64,000 nucleotides of DNA from Lycium barbarum (GCF_019175385.1 NC_083337.1:46352938-46416937), one strand, 5' to 3'. Counted from the stretch's first letter, positions 21,574-34,100 are shown. Translations and numbers: made by a program. The notes: generated from the letters alone by a model not told the origin.

Positions 21574-22563
21574 TTGCCAAATAAATTATTTTTCTTTTCC
21601 TCTTCCAAGAATTTTCAAAATAGTGTCTGTGCCAAATCGTCACTTAAACCAATTCTTTATCCTCTGTTACACCTATTCCCAAAAAGTCACCTCAGCCTCT
21701 TCAAAATTTCGAACCATAGAGGCCAGATTCCTCCAAGAGGAGAAGTAGTAAAGAGAACTTACAAAATCAAAAGGTTCTATTTGAGAGAGTTTTTGATGTC
21801 AAGATTGAGAGAGAAGCCAGAAATGAAGTATTTGATAAAAATGGTAGAATTCCAAGAGTGGAGCTATCTTTTTACTCAACCACCAACATGTGTATATGAA
21901 CCAAACGTGGTTGAATTCTATAAGAATTTGTTCTGTGTAAGTGATAATGCTCTGGACCTAACAATGAATCTGATAGAGTTTGTGTTCACTGAGTCGACAC
22001 TTGAGAAAATCTTGAGAGTAAAGACAGCGAGACTGAGAGCTGTAGCAGATAAGAGACCTCCAAAATTCAAGATCATCAACAAAAGCTGGTCTTTGAAAGA
22101 GTGAGCTTAAACCCGAGCATCAACTAGCTTTCGAGTTTGTCAGCAAGAGGCTTTTGCCAAGGATGGAGGGACGATCTACCTTCACGGTAGCAGACCTGGT
22201 TCTAATGGAAGATCTTACATATTTTGAACCAATCAACTTACTAGACATCATGATAGAGAGAATGAGTAAGGTGGCACAAATTGTGCAAGGAGTACCTGGT
22301 CTCCCGTATGGATTTTTCTTAACAAAAGTCCTTGCGCACTTTAATGTAAGAACTGGTAGAGCCTTCGTGGGAACTAAGGACAATGTGTTCTCTCTAGCCA
22401 CCTTGAAGGAGTGAGAGTATGTGCCACAAGGACCAGGTGTTGACAGTCCATCCATCCTCGAGAAGCAGAAAAAGAAATTGAAGAAGTACGGAAAGAGAGG
22501 GATCAGTTGAGAACTCAAGTGGACGCACCCAGATATGAGATGATGAAGGATCGGCAAGACCAT
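21574..22563 (+). pseudogene. Putative plant transposon protein ORF in env-like position (SIRE), copy 1
   Basis: An open stretch (21574-22104) is followed by a second (22154-22414) in a shifted frame, then more coding-like sequence to about 22560. It shows the pattern of the putative plant transposon protein domain: RFYLREFLMSRLREKPEMKY, W.YLFTQPPTCVYEPNVVEFYKNL, then LAFEFV..RLLPRMEGRSTFT. The later piece has IMIERMSKVAQIVQGVPGLPYG and a Lys-rich coiled segment. SIRE/Maximus elements carry an extra ORF between pol and the 3' LTR, and this one occupies that place. Function is unknown; I see no signal peptide or membrane segment. Confidence 0.65.
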
Positions 22564-22989
22564 AGAAATTGACCTATGTTCAGCCCCTTCAAGTCTCTAA
22601 AATGTCTAGAAAATCCTTCCTAGCCCCCATCCCTTTTGCATAAAATTGAAGTCACCTTTTCCTAAATTTTGGCAGATTTGCAGTTTAACTATCATTTGTG
22701 TATACTGAATTGCTTACTATCTGCACTTGTGTTGATCTATCTATTGGCATAATGTTGTGTTCCTCTGCATTATTGCAAGCTTGCTTTCCTCTATCTTACT
22801 CATGATTATGCTGCCCATGTGGCTCTGAGTTAATATTTTTGAACTTCTTGTTGGCTGTGCCTAATCTTTTTTATGGCGCCAAAAGGGGGAAGATGTATTT
22901 ATGTATAGTGAAAACGGGAACTATTAAAAAAGTGAACTGAACTGAACATGAGGTGATTAAGGGGGAAGAGTCGAATAAATAAAGTAAAT

Positions 22990-23895
22990 AAGAACTTAAA
23001 AATGGTGCAATTGTGTAATGTATGCTGTTTATTTCCCTTGGATTTCGTGTTCTTTACAATGGAATGACAAGCCTTATTTATACATAGAATATGGGGCACA
23101 CATTCCATGAATTGTGCCCCTACTAATAATGTGTATTGATACCATAATAATGATTGGCAATTAAGATGACAATAAAGCTTATAAATGCTCCGTGGAAGTC
23201 ATGGAGCCTGATATGTAACGGTTGACCGTTGGTCTCTCTTCCAGAGATATTCCAACGACCTCCAGGACCTGGTTGTATCTCCGGTATCACCAGGCTTCCT
23301 CCGGGAGTACTTCAAGCTGACTCATATTTGGATTATGACTCTTGCCACGTGTCATCATGGTACTGGTCCACTTGTATTATACGAATTTAGCCCAATACGT
23401 TCCTTCCCCTCAATGCATAAAATAGATAATTGATAATTTTGAGAAGAAGTTATTTTTCTACAAGAGCAGAGAAATATTTCGTATTTGCTCCCTTTTCGCC
23501 AACATTTCTAAATGTGAACATTACAAGAGACGAGCTTTAAGAGAAAATGAACCTTAATTACCATTTCTCTGATGACCTAAGCTATAGTGTTTTCTGCTTA
23601 GCAATTGTAAGATCACTACTTATGTAGGTATAATTTGTAAGAGAACATACTTCTAGTTATAATGAAGATAATGGAATGGTGGTCCGTTATTTTTGGTATT
23701 GCTATTATTGTCTCGCTTTATGTTTTTATCAAAATTGGGCTCTTTAAAAGTTCTACTCATGATCTTTACGAGAGTTTAATCGATGCATCTAAATTTGTTT
23801 TCTATGTAGTTAGACATCAATTGCAACTTTTTAAAAACAAGGTACACATATTCAGAAAGTACATAAAAGTACTAATATTTTATATCAATCATAAT
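22990..23895. other. Left part of the DNA nested inside the SIRE element
   Basis: Starts where SIRE-like sequence shared with 29410 stops. It includes a CACGTGTCA-containing stretch at about 23345. Its counterpart in block A would be to the left of, or replaced by, the Ale-like element, so it cannot be compared here. Confidence 0.5.
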
Positions 23896-23946
23896 GTTAA
23901 GTTTCTTAAAATTACCATTGACCAAGCCATTTTGATTGTTTATTAG
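23662..23946 (+). CDS. Hypothetical small ORF (94 aa) with one membrane segment
   Basis: Open frame with a hydrophobic N-terminal segment (about residues 8-28, VIFGIAIIVSLYVFIKIGLF) followed by a Lys/Phe/Ile-rich tail. I do not recognise a family. It spans the point (23896) that matches the Ale-like insertion site in block A, so the copy there would be interrupted. AT-rich composition makes chance ORFs of this size plausible. Confidence 0.2.
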   Translation: MKIMEWWSVIFGIAIIVSLYVFIKIGLFKSSTHDLYESLIDASKFVFYVVRHQLQLFKNKVHIFRKYIKVLIFYINHNVKFLKITIDQAILIVY

Positions 23947-24543
23947 TCGGCGTGCATCTATATCTAGCTATTCTTATGTCATTGTCAATCCAAGTAAAAT
24001 GTATATGCAAGTGTCAAATGGTCTGACGTGGAACAATGAATGAACTGTTTGGATAAACATGGTGAGATAGATCAATACGTTAAGTTATTGTTGAATTGCA
24101 TGTAATATTTGCAACATTTGAAAAAAGAGCAGCCCGTGAGGTGGTTAATTATTGTTAAGTAATTTTATCTATATATTTTTTTCCCGATATAAAAGAGCGG
24201 CCTATGAGGCGTCTGATTGAGTTTTTATTCTTTTATTCATCTCTATTATTTACTCCTCTGTTTTAATTTATTTGTTTGGTTTTAACTTCATACGAAGTTT
24301 AAATTAAAGATAGATAGAATGTACCAAAATATCTTTTAATCATATGATTTGAACCATGCCATGTGGAAAATTGGAATTAAATAGTTGTTAAAAAGGAAAA
24401 GAAGCAATTTTTTTTTAAACAGACTAAGAAAAGAAAGTAAGACAAAAAATGTAAACGGAAGGATTAATAGATTTAAGTTTTACACACACACAATATCAAT
24501 TTATTAATTCAATATAATATAAATAATATTCGTACGTAATATT

Positions 24544-24772
24544 TTCTTTTTGTAAATTAGGGAATCCACAGCCGCTATTCTTTGGGTGCGCTCAGGGTAA
24601 ACATCACTTCTAGTGTAATAGCCCTCAAACCACATATGAGATGTAAATTGCATTAGGCAATCCCCATGCGACGAGCTCAGGCTGAGAAGGTTGTTAGTGA
24701 TGGGAATCGATACCAGGTCTTCCATGTGGAAAAACCACTAGCCGAACCAATTCAGCCACCTTTGCAGGTTCC
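24544..24772 (-). mobile_element. tRNA-derived SINE (SolS-like), copy B
   Basis: Orthologous position to 5003-5229. The 12-bp target duplication GTACGTAATATT is intact on both sides (24532-24543 and 24773-24784). Confidence 0.8.
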
Positions 24773-24939
24773 GTACGTAATATTAGTGTATATAATTCAA
24801 TCTCTTAATTCCTACCTTTTTGTAGAGTTATTGTGCATGAAATCTGTTATCTAAATACAACTATATTCTTTAATATTTATCCAATTCCAGAGCATTGGCG
24901 ATGACTTGCAAACATGTAAGAATTACAGTTCAATTATTT

Positions 24940-25265
24940 CTAGGATGGAAAAGGAGTAACCAAAACAATGATGGTTAATTTGGTCTCTTTCACTAGTGTT
25001 GTTTCTTTTGTTAGACATTTGTTTTGTAATCACAACTTTGTACTCTACAATACTGTTTGCGTATAACCTGTGAGTACGATAATTAGCAACTTTCTAATAA
25101 TTCTAGGATGGAAAAGGAGTGACCAAAGCAATGATGGTTAATTTGGTCTCTCTTACTAGTGTTGTTTCTTCCGTTAGACATTTGGTTTGTAATTACAAAT
25201 TTGTTCTCTACAATACTACTTGCGTATAACATATGAGTACGATAATTAGAAAATTTCTAAAATTT
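24940..25265. repeat. Tandem duplication, two ~163-bp units (block B)
   Basis: Units start at 24940 and 25103; counterpart of 5397-5725. Confidence 0.85.
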
Positions 25266-25691
25266 CAGTTACTTTACCACTTTGGTTCTCTCTTTTCTCT
25301 CTAATAATCCCTTTCATATTATATACAAATATTTGTTGTTTGTTTTTCTTATAAGTAGGCAAAAATGGTAAGTTTACAGAATATAATTATGAATTAACCT
25401 TTCGTTGAAGAACTAGTTTATAGTAAAGTAGGGGGAAGATATGGTTTTAGATGTTGACCTATCATATAAGTAAAAATTACAAATTCCCAGGACGGAAAAG
25501 GGAAGAGAAAAAAAATTGAAACCATAATTTTTATTTGTTTCATAAACATTTTAAAGTAAGAGCATTGAAATTTTTAAATAGCTAGGGGTAGACGAAAATC
25601 TAATTCTCAGAAGACTTATGCAATAAAAAACCAACAAATTATACACGAAGCTTCACAAATTCAAAGAGAAGGAAAACATACATCTTTCTTA

Positions 25692-26278
25692 GGCTTAATG
25701 CATATCCGGCCCCCTAAACTTGTCTTTTTTTTTTTCATTTTGACACCTCAACTAAGTGTTGTTTCTATTGAACTCTTGAACTTGGTCTCAAGTACGTCTA
25801 TCAAACACAATCCAACTTACATACATATATGGTGATTTTTCTTTTAACCTTGCGCGTGAATATAAATCGCATCCTACGTGTTATGTATTTAATGTAAACT
25901 TTAATGTAAATACATTCCGAGTGTTAGCAAATCTGTGTGTCAATTCAATAATGCGCAGTAGAATAATTTGGGACACATTTACATTAAATTTTACTCTGTT
26001 GATAGGCTGTAATGGGACAACCTGGAAGCTCAAGGCAACGAGCAAGCTCATATTGTATTACATTAGATTTTACATTAAATACATTCCACGTAGGAAGCGG
26101 TTGACATTCACGCGGAAGACTGAAAAAAGTGAAACTCACCATATATGCTATGTAAGTGGGACTGTGTTTGATAGACACATTGGAGGCTAAGTTCAGGGGT
26201 TCAATAAGAACACCACTTAGTTGAGGTGTCAAAATGGAAAAAAAGGGACAAGTTTAGGGGCTGCATATGCATTAAGCC
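25692..26278. mobile_element. Mutator-like MITE with ~200-bp terminal inverted repeats, copy B
   Basis: Same element as 6150-6734. Here the 9-bp target duplication TCTTTCTTA is perfect (25683-25691 and 26279-26287), which confirms the ends. Confidence 0.88.
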
Positions 26279-26289
26279 TCTTTCTTAAT

Positions 26290-26420
26290 TCAACACCAAC
26301 AACATACACAGTGAAATACTATAAAGTGGGGTTTGAAGAGGGTAGAATGTACACAGATCTTACCCTTATCTTGAAAGATAGAGAAGTTGTTTCCGGTAGA
26401 CCCTCGGCACAAGTACAAAC
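26290..26420 (-). mobile_element. SINE 3' part, TS-like, copy B
   Basis: Counterpart of 6748-6890 with the same TTG-type tail next to the MITE. Confidence 0.6.
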
Positions 26421-26598
26421 TAGTCAAAGCAGTACAAAAAAAGAAATAATGGGAGCGACTAAGTCATGACAAAATACTATAAAAAACATGATAAAGCAGT
26501 CTGAAAAAACAAGAAACAGTTACTACTACAAGTCAATACGATAATCGAAGTACAAAAAATATTAGATAATAGCAGAAATTGAATGACAAGAAACTAGC

Positions 26599-26950
26599 AG
26601 AGTAATACCTAAGCCAAATATAGCCATTGATCGTTGCAGCCTATCTAAAACTAAAATTGTGAGAATTTTTAAATTTCAGTTGTCAATTAGCAAAGATCAT
26701 TGACCAAATTAATAAACCCAACGTGTCATCTTTATAGGGGTCAAAGGATTTTAAATATGCAATTCTTTACAATAATTTTTGTCTCAGTTCCTCTTTTAAA
26801 AAAACAGGATCTTGAAAGATGATATGTTGATGATAATGACAAAGAGAATTGAGGATTTTAAGGACAAGTTGTTATTCTATACTGTATACATTATACTAAT
26901 TCATCTCTTCATTTATTTGAAATTATCTGACAGATAAGAAGATAACTATT
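26599..26950. repeat. Direct repeat R, copy B1
   Basis: Counterpart of 7054-7405. Confidence 0.75.
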
Positions 26951-27138
26951 AAATTTTGCACTATGATCAACTACGTCTACTCCTGTATGAAAGCAAGGAG
27001 GAATTCTTTTAACTGAAGACAATATCTTTATGTCTTATAAATAAATACTTTATAAATATTAGTATCCTTCTTAATTTGTGTAATCCCACAAATTAATTGA
27101 ACTGCAAACTTTAAACATGTTGTGTGTTTATTTCTCAG

Positions 27139-27222
27139 GCACGACATAGCGGGAGTTTCTGGCACGATGGGCATCATCATTTCCCGAATGAATTACGGGC
27201 ATGTGCTTCTTTTCACACTTAA
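27139..27222 (+). other. Exon-like coding island (27 codons), block B
   Basis: Follows a pyrimidine tract ending in CAG and encodes the same 27-residue peptide as 7593-7676, then TAA. Two base differences, both silent. Confidence 0.3.
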
Positions 27223-28285
27223 TTGTTATTTATTTGAATAATGGATTATTAGTTAGTGATAGCAAAAAACCGATAAAACTTATTCAAAATGATTGTAAAT
27301 TATTTTCTTGGTGATCAGGTTAGTTTTTATTACCAACACTTTTTAAATTTTAGTGTAAAAAATTAGAAGAATAAGACTTAATAATTTGAGATGACAATGT
27401 TAGTTGAATAAAAATGAGAAAAGTCACATTATGTATAAGATAGTAACTGAAATATTAATAAAGTTAAATATAAAAAATATTGAAAACTTGAAAGAATTCC
27501 AAGGTAAAAAACAACAGATTAAAAACATTATTTAAATTCTAAAAAAACAAAGAATTTAAAATACAATTGATATTCTCATAGAGCAATTTCAATAAGTAAA
27601 ATTTAAAATGCAAAAGTTTGTACTGATAGAGAAAGAGAAAGGGAAGGAAATAGTGCTTATTGCACATAATAATATAATGAGAATTTATTTAAAATATTGA
27701 TAGATGTTTTGACAGAATCATAAAAGAACTTCTTCATTAATAATTAGACTTTGGACAAATTAAAAAATCATAATTCAGAATAATATGACATTACTTGGAT
27801 TCTGTTAACAAAATAATTAAAAACTAATTAAAATATCATAGAAAATAGAGATGGTGTGAGGGTGTGGATCGTAAGGAGGGAATGAGGTAAGTGGGAGTAG
27901 TTGGTGGTTTCTTCTCCTTTGATTTTTTTTTTGATAAAGACAATAAAAATCATTCAAACAAAAAACTGTATGTAAATCTAATTGGAGATGAGAAAGTTCT
28001 CCATTAAGACAAAAATTTATACTATCTTTCAAGATCATGAATTGAAATCTTTATACAAAAAGTCAAAAAACCAAAAGATTGAATCTTAAAACTATTCAAG
28101 CAACAAAATAAATAAAAAATAATTATTGTTTATTAGGTAATTTCAATAATTGAAATTTAAACTCAAAATTATATTAAAAATAATCAGCAATAAAATTAAA
28201 ACTGAAACAAAGGAGAGAAATTTTAATTTCTTATTGTATATAATACTAAATAATAATTATTAACTATACCGACAAATTCGATATA

Positions 28286-28635
28286 AGAGTAATACCTACG
28301 CCAAATACAGCCACTGATCGTTGCAGCCTATCTAAAACAAAAATTGTGAGAATTTTCAAATTTCAGTTGTCAATAAGCAAAGATCATTGACCAATTAATA
28401 AACCCAACATGTCATCGTTTTAGGGGTCAAAGGATTTTAAATACGCAACTCTTTACAATAATTTGTCTCAGTTCCTCTTTAAAAAAAAAACAGGAGCTTG
28501 AAAGATGAGATGTTGATGATAATGACAGAGAATTGAGGAATTTAAGGAAAAGTTGTTATTCTATTCTATATACATTATACTAATGCATCTCTTCATTTAT
28601 TTGAAATTATCAGACGGATAAGAAGATAACTATTG
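28286..28635. repeat. Direct repeat R, copy B2 (full length)
   Basis: Full copy of R whose end coincides with the junction to SIRE sequence. Confidence 0.75.
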
Positions 28636-28639
28636 TGCG

Positions 28640-29410
28640 AATTATCTTTTGAACCAAACAACTTGCCGACCATCATGATAGAGAGAATGAGTAAGATAGC
28701 GTGAATTGTGCAAGGAGTACCTGGTCTCCCGTATGGATTTTTCTTAACACAAGTCCTTGCGCACTTTAATGTAAGAACTGGTAGAGCCTCCGTGAGAACC
28801 ATGGACCATGTGTTCTCTCTAACCACCTTGAAGGAGTGAGAGTTTGTGCCACAGGGACCAAGTGTTGACAGTCCATCCACTCTCGAGAAGCAGAAAAAGA
28901 AATTGAAGAACTCCGGATAGAGAGGGATTAGTTGAGAACTCAAGTGGACGCACCCAGATATGAGATGATGAAGGATCGCCAAGCCCATAGAAATTGACCT
29001 ATACTTGTTCAGCCCCTTCAAGTCTCTACACTATTTGGAAAATCCTTCCTAGCCCCCATCCCTTTTGCATAAAATTGAAGTCACATTTTCCTAAATTTCG
29101 GCAGATTTGCAGTTTAACTATCATTCGTGTATACTAAATTGCTTACTATCTGCACTTGTGCTGATCTATTTATTGGCATATTGCTGTGTTCCTGTGCATT
29201 ATTGCAAGCTTGCCTTCCTCTATCTTACTTATGATTATGCTTCCCATGTGGCTCTGAGTTAATATTTTTGAACTTCTTGTTGGGTTTGTTTAATCTTTTT
29301 GATGACGCCAAAAGGGGGAAGATGTATTTGTGTATAGTGAAAAAAGGAACTAGTGAAAAAGTGAACTGAACTAAACATGCGGTGATTAATGGGGAAGAGT
29401 CGAATAAATG
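28640..29410 (+). pseudogene. Putative plant transposon protein 3' part and SIRE 3' region, copy 2
   Basis: Second copy of the SIRE sequence at about 22215-22985, roughly 94% identical in the stretch compared. It encodes again the IMIERMSKIA ... VPGLPYGFFL ... EKQKKKLK part of the env-like ORF, with stops, and the AAAAGGGGGAAGATG tract. Because it differs from copy 1 about as much as the two LTRs differ, it is not a very recent duplication. Confidence 0.7.
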
Positions 29411-29637
29411 ATTGTGATGCTGAAAATTCACAACTGTGGGAAGATGTGATGAGTAAGGGTGAAGAACTAGAAGAGTGATATTTAATGATATTGTGTCAAT
29501 TTTTGTCTTCTAGTTAAAAATGGTATTATGTTGCTATCATGTTGCAGGTGCTTTCACAATTATGGTCTGCTTGGCAGGGGGAACAAGTGGGAAGCTGGTT
29601 CTCAGGGGGAACATCAGTCTATGATTTTGTCATCATC

Positions 29638-29650
29638 AAAAAGGGGGAAA
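29638..29650 (+). other. Polypurine tract of SIRE-type element
   Basis: AAAAAGGGGGAAA directly before the 3' LTR, as needed for plus-strand priming. Two similar tracts lie near 22877 and 29314. Confidence 0.8.
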
Positions 29651-29651
29651 T

Positions 29652-30521
29652 TGATAGTTGCAAGTGCATTCGTGTTTTGATGATTGTCAAACTGTTTTAG
29701 AACCAAATAGAGACCTAGTCTGTAATCTGTTCGTTGTGCACCTTGCACTATCGGCAGAGACAGCTGTAAAGCCAAGCCACTTGCTGCACACAAGTACAGC
29801 TGTGAGTTGGCCCATGCATTATGTCAAAGTGAATGAGTGGTCTCTATCCATCCCACATGCTTCCACTATATATACAACATAATGGCAACATATTGAGTTG
29901 ACTTGAAAGCCTAATCTAAATCGTGCAAATCTACTAAACAAGTTCTCAAGATCTCTCAAGAACAAAGTCATCTACAAGTTGAAGAACCTAATTCGGACAC
30001 AAGTTTTAGTCTAAGTTCTTTATATTGTTGTGAGACTTTGTTCGTTTGTGCTTAAATTGCATACCTACACTTCTGTGTTAAGAAGTTGGTTGTAGGTGTT
30101 TCTGAAAAGTCTCAAAGTGTACTTCCTGCAAGTGTGTTTCCGCAAGCTTTTGAGTGGTACACTAGGCTAGAGTTAGTCTAGGTATATTAGTGGTCCTTGG
30201 CTAGAGTTAGTCAAGTGGAGTTGCTTGCCATCGGAGTATTGCAAGTGTGGAGGGACTACGGGGTTAGGTCCTAGGTTGCAAAAGTGTTATTATAAAGGTG
30301 AGGAATTATGGGAGTTAGTTCTGAGCTTACGATAGAGTGGTAACCTAAAGGTCCTCAGTTTAGTATAGTTGAAATCCTACTGGGTAGGTCGTGATTTTTA
30401 ATCCCTTGAGCAAGGAGTTTTCCATGGTAAAATCGTGCCTTTTTTACTTGCTGTATTGCATCAGGAAACTGATACAAAATCGGGTCCCTCACATATTGTT
30501 TGGTGGATGCATCCTCTAACA
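29652..30521 (+). repeat. 3' LTR of SIRE-type element (870 bp)
   Basis: Direct repeat of 18860-19733; flanked by the second AATAG. Confidence 0.9.
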
Positions 30522-30526
30522 AATAG

Positions 30527-31142
30527 ATATAAACGATAATCAAATGTCAATTGTCATGTTTGAGTCAAAACCCTAGAACTAAAGAGCTTAGCTCCATAGA
30601 CATGGAGGAAAATCAAGAAATCATCCAAATAAAAACGTAAAAATGAGTATTACAAAGAAGAGGAGGTAAAACCCTGTAACTATGGCCTCCACGGTGGCTC
30701 CAACAGAGCTAAGTCAAAAGTTCTAACTTGCTACGCTAATTTATTCTCCGAAGACAAATATATCTGGCAATTAAATATTATGAGTGCTCTTTAACTGACA
30801 ATTCAAGGTAATGCAATAAAGGTTAATAGGAGTGATTAAAAGTCTAATTTCTGATTAAAAAGTCTAATTTCTATCTTCCCTCCGATTCCTTTTTATGAAA
30901 AATTATTCCCTCCCTCTACCGCCAAAAATTGTAACACCATCTTCTCTGCCCGCAGTTTAGTTTTAGTTATGCTCAATTTTTATTTATAATTTACAAGATA
31001 TCGTTTCAATGTTTCAATGACAGAGACGTACCCAACTAAATAGAAATAATAGGGCCAAGCAAAAGATGATCCACATAGGAGGATTCAAAAGTATTGATAC
31101 CTTGATGGATGAGCAAGTAACCCTGTTGAAATTACCAACTAT
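30527..31142. repeat. LTR-like noncoding DNA, right part
   Basis: Continues the sequence interrupted at 18859. No coding frame. The Ogre LTR begins at 31143. Confidence 0.4.
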
Positions 31143-34100
31143 TGTTGACACCTAATTTTTGACCTCCCATAATTTATTTTAATTACCAAAAGTCCTTGAG
31201 TAATAAACAGAGTGAAATATGTTTTTTCAGAAGTCAAAATGATTTTATAAAAGTATTTAGATAATATTTTACCATTTTTTAATTGGTAAAATAATTTCCA
31301 TAATGTTATAAATCATTTGGAAATTAATTTACCTATTATGACACTTTTGTAAAATTTAACCAAGAAAGTAAATAATTTACAAATAATTATTTATTTAATT
31401 ATTTAAATTGTTAAATTGTCAGTTAGTAAGTATTTTACCCAGTTTAGCTCAAGGAATCTGATCAATTAAGTAAATTAATCCTTTTACTCCTCAAGTCTTA
31501 ATGTTGAATGCCCAATGGGCATTTGTGTAATTTGTTAGAATTAATCATAATTAGTTAAAGTATTTAATTGTGGTTAATTCCACAAATTACTCAAATATTG
31601 GCTAATTGTGGCTTTAATTGAAGCAGCTAATTTGCATGGCCTAAAGTTGATTAAGGTCACTATTGTAATACTAGCCTTTAATGGTTTGGTTGAGTTAAAA
31701 TCTGGCCTTAATTAAAATGACCAATTTCATGGTTTAGAGTCAATTGAGGTTATATTTGCAACTTAAATCCATTAGCATAATAATCATGTTCATTAGATTG
31801 GTTAATTGGTTAATTAAGTCATACTTGGCCATTAAATTAAAGAATTTTTTATTTTTTCTAATTTTGGCCATTTAAACTTTGTCGTATACACACACATATA
31901 CATGGATATACACGTCCATATATGTATACCATGTATACATGTGTGTGTATATATATATACAAATGGGCGGCCCCTTTTATTTCCCTTTCAAATTGGCCAA
32001 GCCCAGCCCAAAATAGGGCTAGACCCAGCCCAAGTGGCAATACATATACTCCATCCTTCAGCCAAACGAACCCCTTAAGGGGTCATTTGTTTTTTTCCAA
32101 GGTTTCCTTGTGAAACCCTAGCCTCCATGAGGCGATACCATCTCGCTCCTACGTCACTCGCCATTTTTGGCAAGCTTGTAGGCATACGATGCCTCTCCCA
32201 GGTCTGGTATAACCAGATCAAGCAATGCATTAATTGTTCCAACCCCTTTTCACCAAACGCAGTATATCTTACTACTTTGTTTTGCTTTTTATGCGAGTCA
32301 GCTGTAAAATGACTGAAAATCCTTAATGGTTTTTGTTCTTACTCAGTTTGAATACTATGTTCTTATTGGTTCATGATGAAGACAAGTATATTGACAACTT
32401 TTGGGTCAGATCTGGCCCTTGAATACGTACTTGATTTAATCTCAACCTTTAACATTTGATTGTTGTGAGGATATGCCAATTCTCAGAATTGGAGGTTGTC
32501 CCACATCGAAATCAAATTAGGGTTTGGGGTTTGGGGATTTCTATTAAAAGGACCTTATTCTCCGTTATTTGGACAAGTTTGAGCATATTGAAAACTCCAT
32601 TACTCATAAAACTCAAAAATACCTAAGATTTCAAAATATTTGAGATCTTTATTCTTTTTCTAAGTTAAGTAAAATTTTAAGAGCTTATTTTCTCTTGTTT
32701 TTCTGGGTTTGTGTGTGGCTGAGTGTGATTGAGGAACGAATGAATCATCCAAGTTCATTCTCAATCAAGGCTTTGCCCCAAAAAGGTAATTTTCTATCTT
32801 TTTGGCTTTTGTTTTGTTTAATCATGTGTTAGTCGTTATATGCTTAGTCATTTAGTCTGTTTTTACTTATTTTGAAATTGTAGTTAGTTAGTGTAAGGCT
32901 GTGTAAGGTCATGTATTAGTTAAATGTTCATTATTATGATATGTTAGTTTGTTTAGACTGTTTAACTTAGTTTAATGTTATAGTTAGTATAAAATCATGT
33001 GTTAGATAGATGTTTACTATACAAGTGTGATTAGAAGTGTGTTAAATGGCCTTTAGGTTAAATAATAGATGCTAAAAACATCCCTGTTAACAGTGTTGGT
33101 TGATATGGACTCTATATGATAAAAAATGATTTATGTTGGGATTGTTGTTTTTGCTTTAAAAAAAGTAAGAGACTGTCCTTACATATATGTGCTTTGAACC
33201 ATGATTAAGTTGTCTAAATCCCATTTTTTCGAGTCATAACAGCTTGAACAAGTAATAGCATTTTAAGACCTAAAACTGTTATGTTCCATATGTACATTTA
33301 TTGATTGATTAGAGAATATGGGAACTTGTCTAGCCTCTATCTAGTTTTCATGTTTGGTTTGGTTTAGCTTGTTTGTCTCTAACCACTTGTCTAAGGATGT
33401 AATAGAAAAGGTTTCAAAGCTGTTTGGTCTGTGTTTGTTGGAGTTTCATGAAACTGTAATGAGTTCTTACCATTCTAAAGTTGCTATAGTATGGTGTGGT
33501 GTCCAAACAGTTGAGAGCACACATTTTAAAACCAACATTAGAAGGTAATGATCAGGCACAATTTCCATTATGTATTAAGAGATGTTTCTTTTGTGTTGTG
33601 ATTGGAACTTTGTTGTTTGAAAAGATTTTTAAATCAATAGTGAACTGGACTTTAAATCCATGATCCATTCTATTTTCACCCTTTGCTTGGGTACTGTTGA
33701 ATTGAGTGCATTATTTTACCCAGGCCAGTTTGTTCCCCTGTTTGGTCATATATTTGTCTCTATTAAAAAAAAAAGGGAGAGAAAGCCTAAGTTCTTGATC
33801 TCATCTAGGAGGTTTTTGTGAATTATCTGCATACATATGTTGTTGTCAGATTTTAAAGAAAGGTTGGTCCTGTTTCTTATGATCTTAAGTCTTGTTTGGT
33901 ACTTGTATTAGTCAACTGTTTTACTATTTAAACTGTCATGATAGTTGGAGTCTTGCATTTGACTAATCACTGGTTAAACTTTAAAGGGATCAATCCAACA
34001 CACAATTTTGAATTTTCAAATATCTTCACATTTATATGGTCTGTTGATATATGCAAAGTAAATGTGTAGGTGAATGGAAACCTTTTTTGCTTAAACTTTA

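Larger units (their letters stand above)
23896..28635. repeat. Block B: copy 2 of the duplicated noncoding block
   Basis: Collinear with 4317-8947. It keeps the uninterrupted left flank at the site where copy A has the Ale-like element. Both direct R repeats are full length. The right end (28635) joins SIRE sequence abruptly. Confidence 0.9.
18860..30521 (+). mobile_element. SIRE-type Ty1/copia retrotransposon with nested block B
   Basis: 5' LTR 18860-19733 and 3' LTR 29652-30521 are direct repeats of about 870 bp, both TGATAGTT...CTAACA. They are flanked by an identical 5-bp duplication AATAG (18855-18859 and 30522-30526), so this is one insertion. Between them lie a SIRE-type gag, a scrap of pol, an ORF in the env-like position and a polypurine tract. 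Most of pol is deleted. Block B (about 22990-28635) interrupts the 3' part and is flanked by two diverged copies of the same ~760-bp SIRE sequence. Confidence 0.9.

Noticed and set aside
28593..29021. 142-codon minus-strand frame (and its twin at 22120-22563)
   Set aside because: Antisense to the plant transposon protein ORF; the plus-strand frame matches the family and the minus does not.
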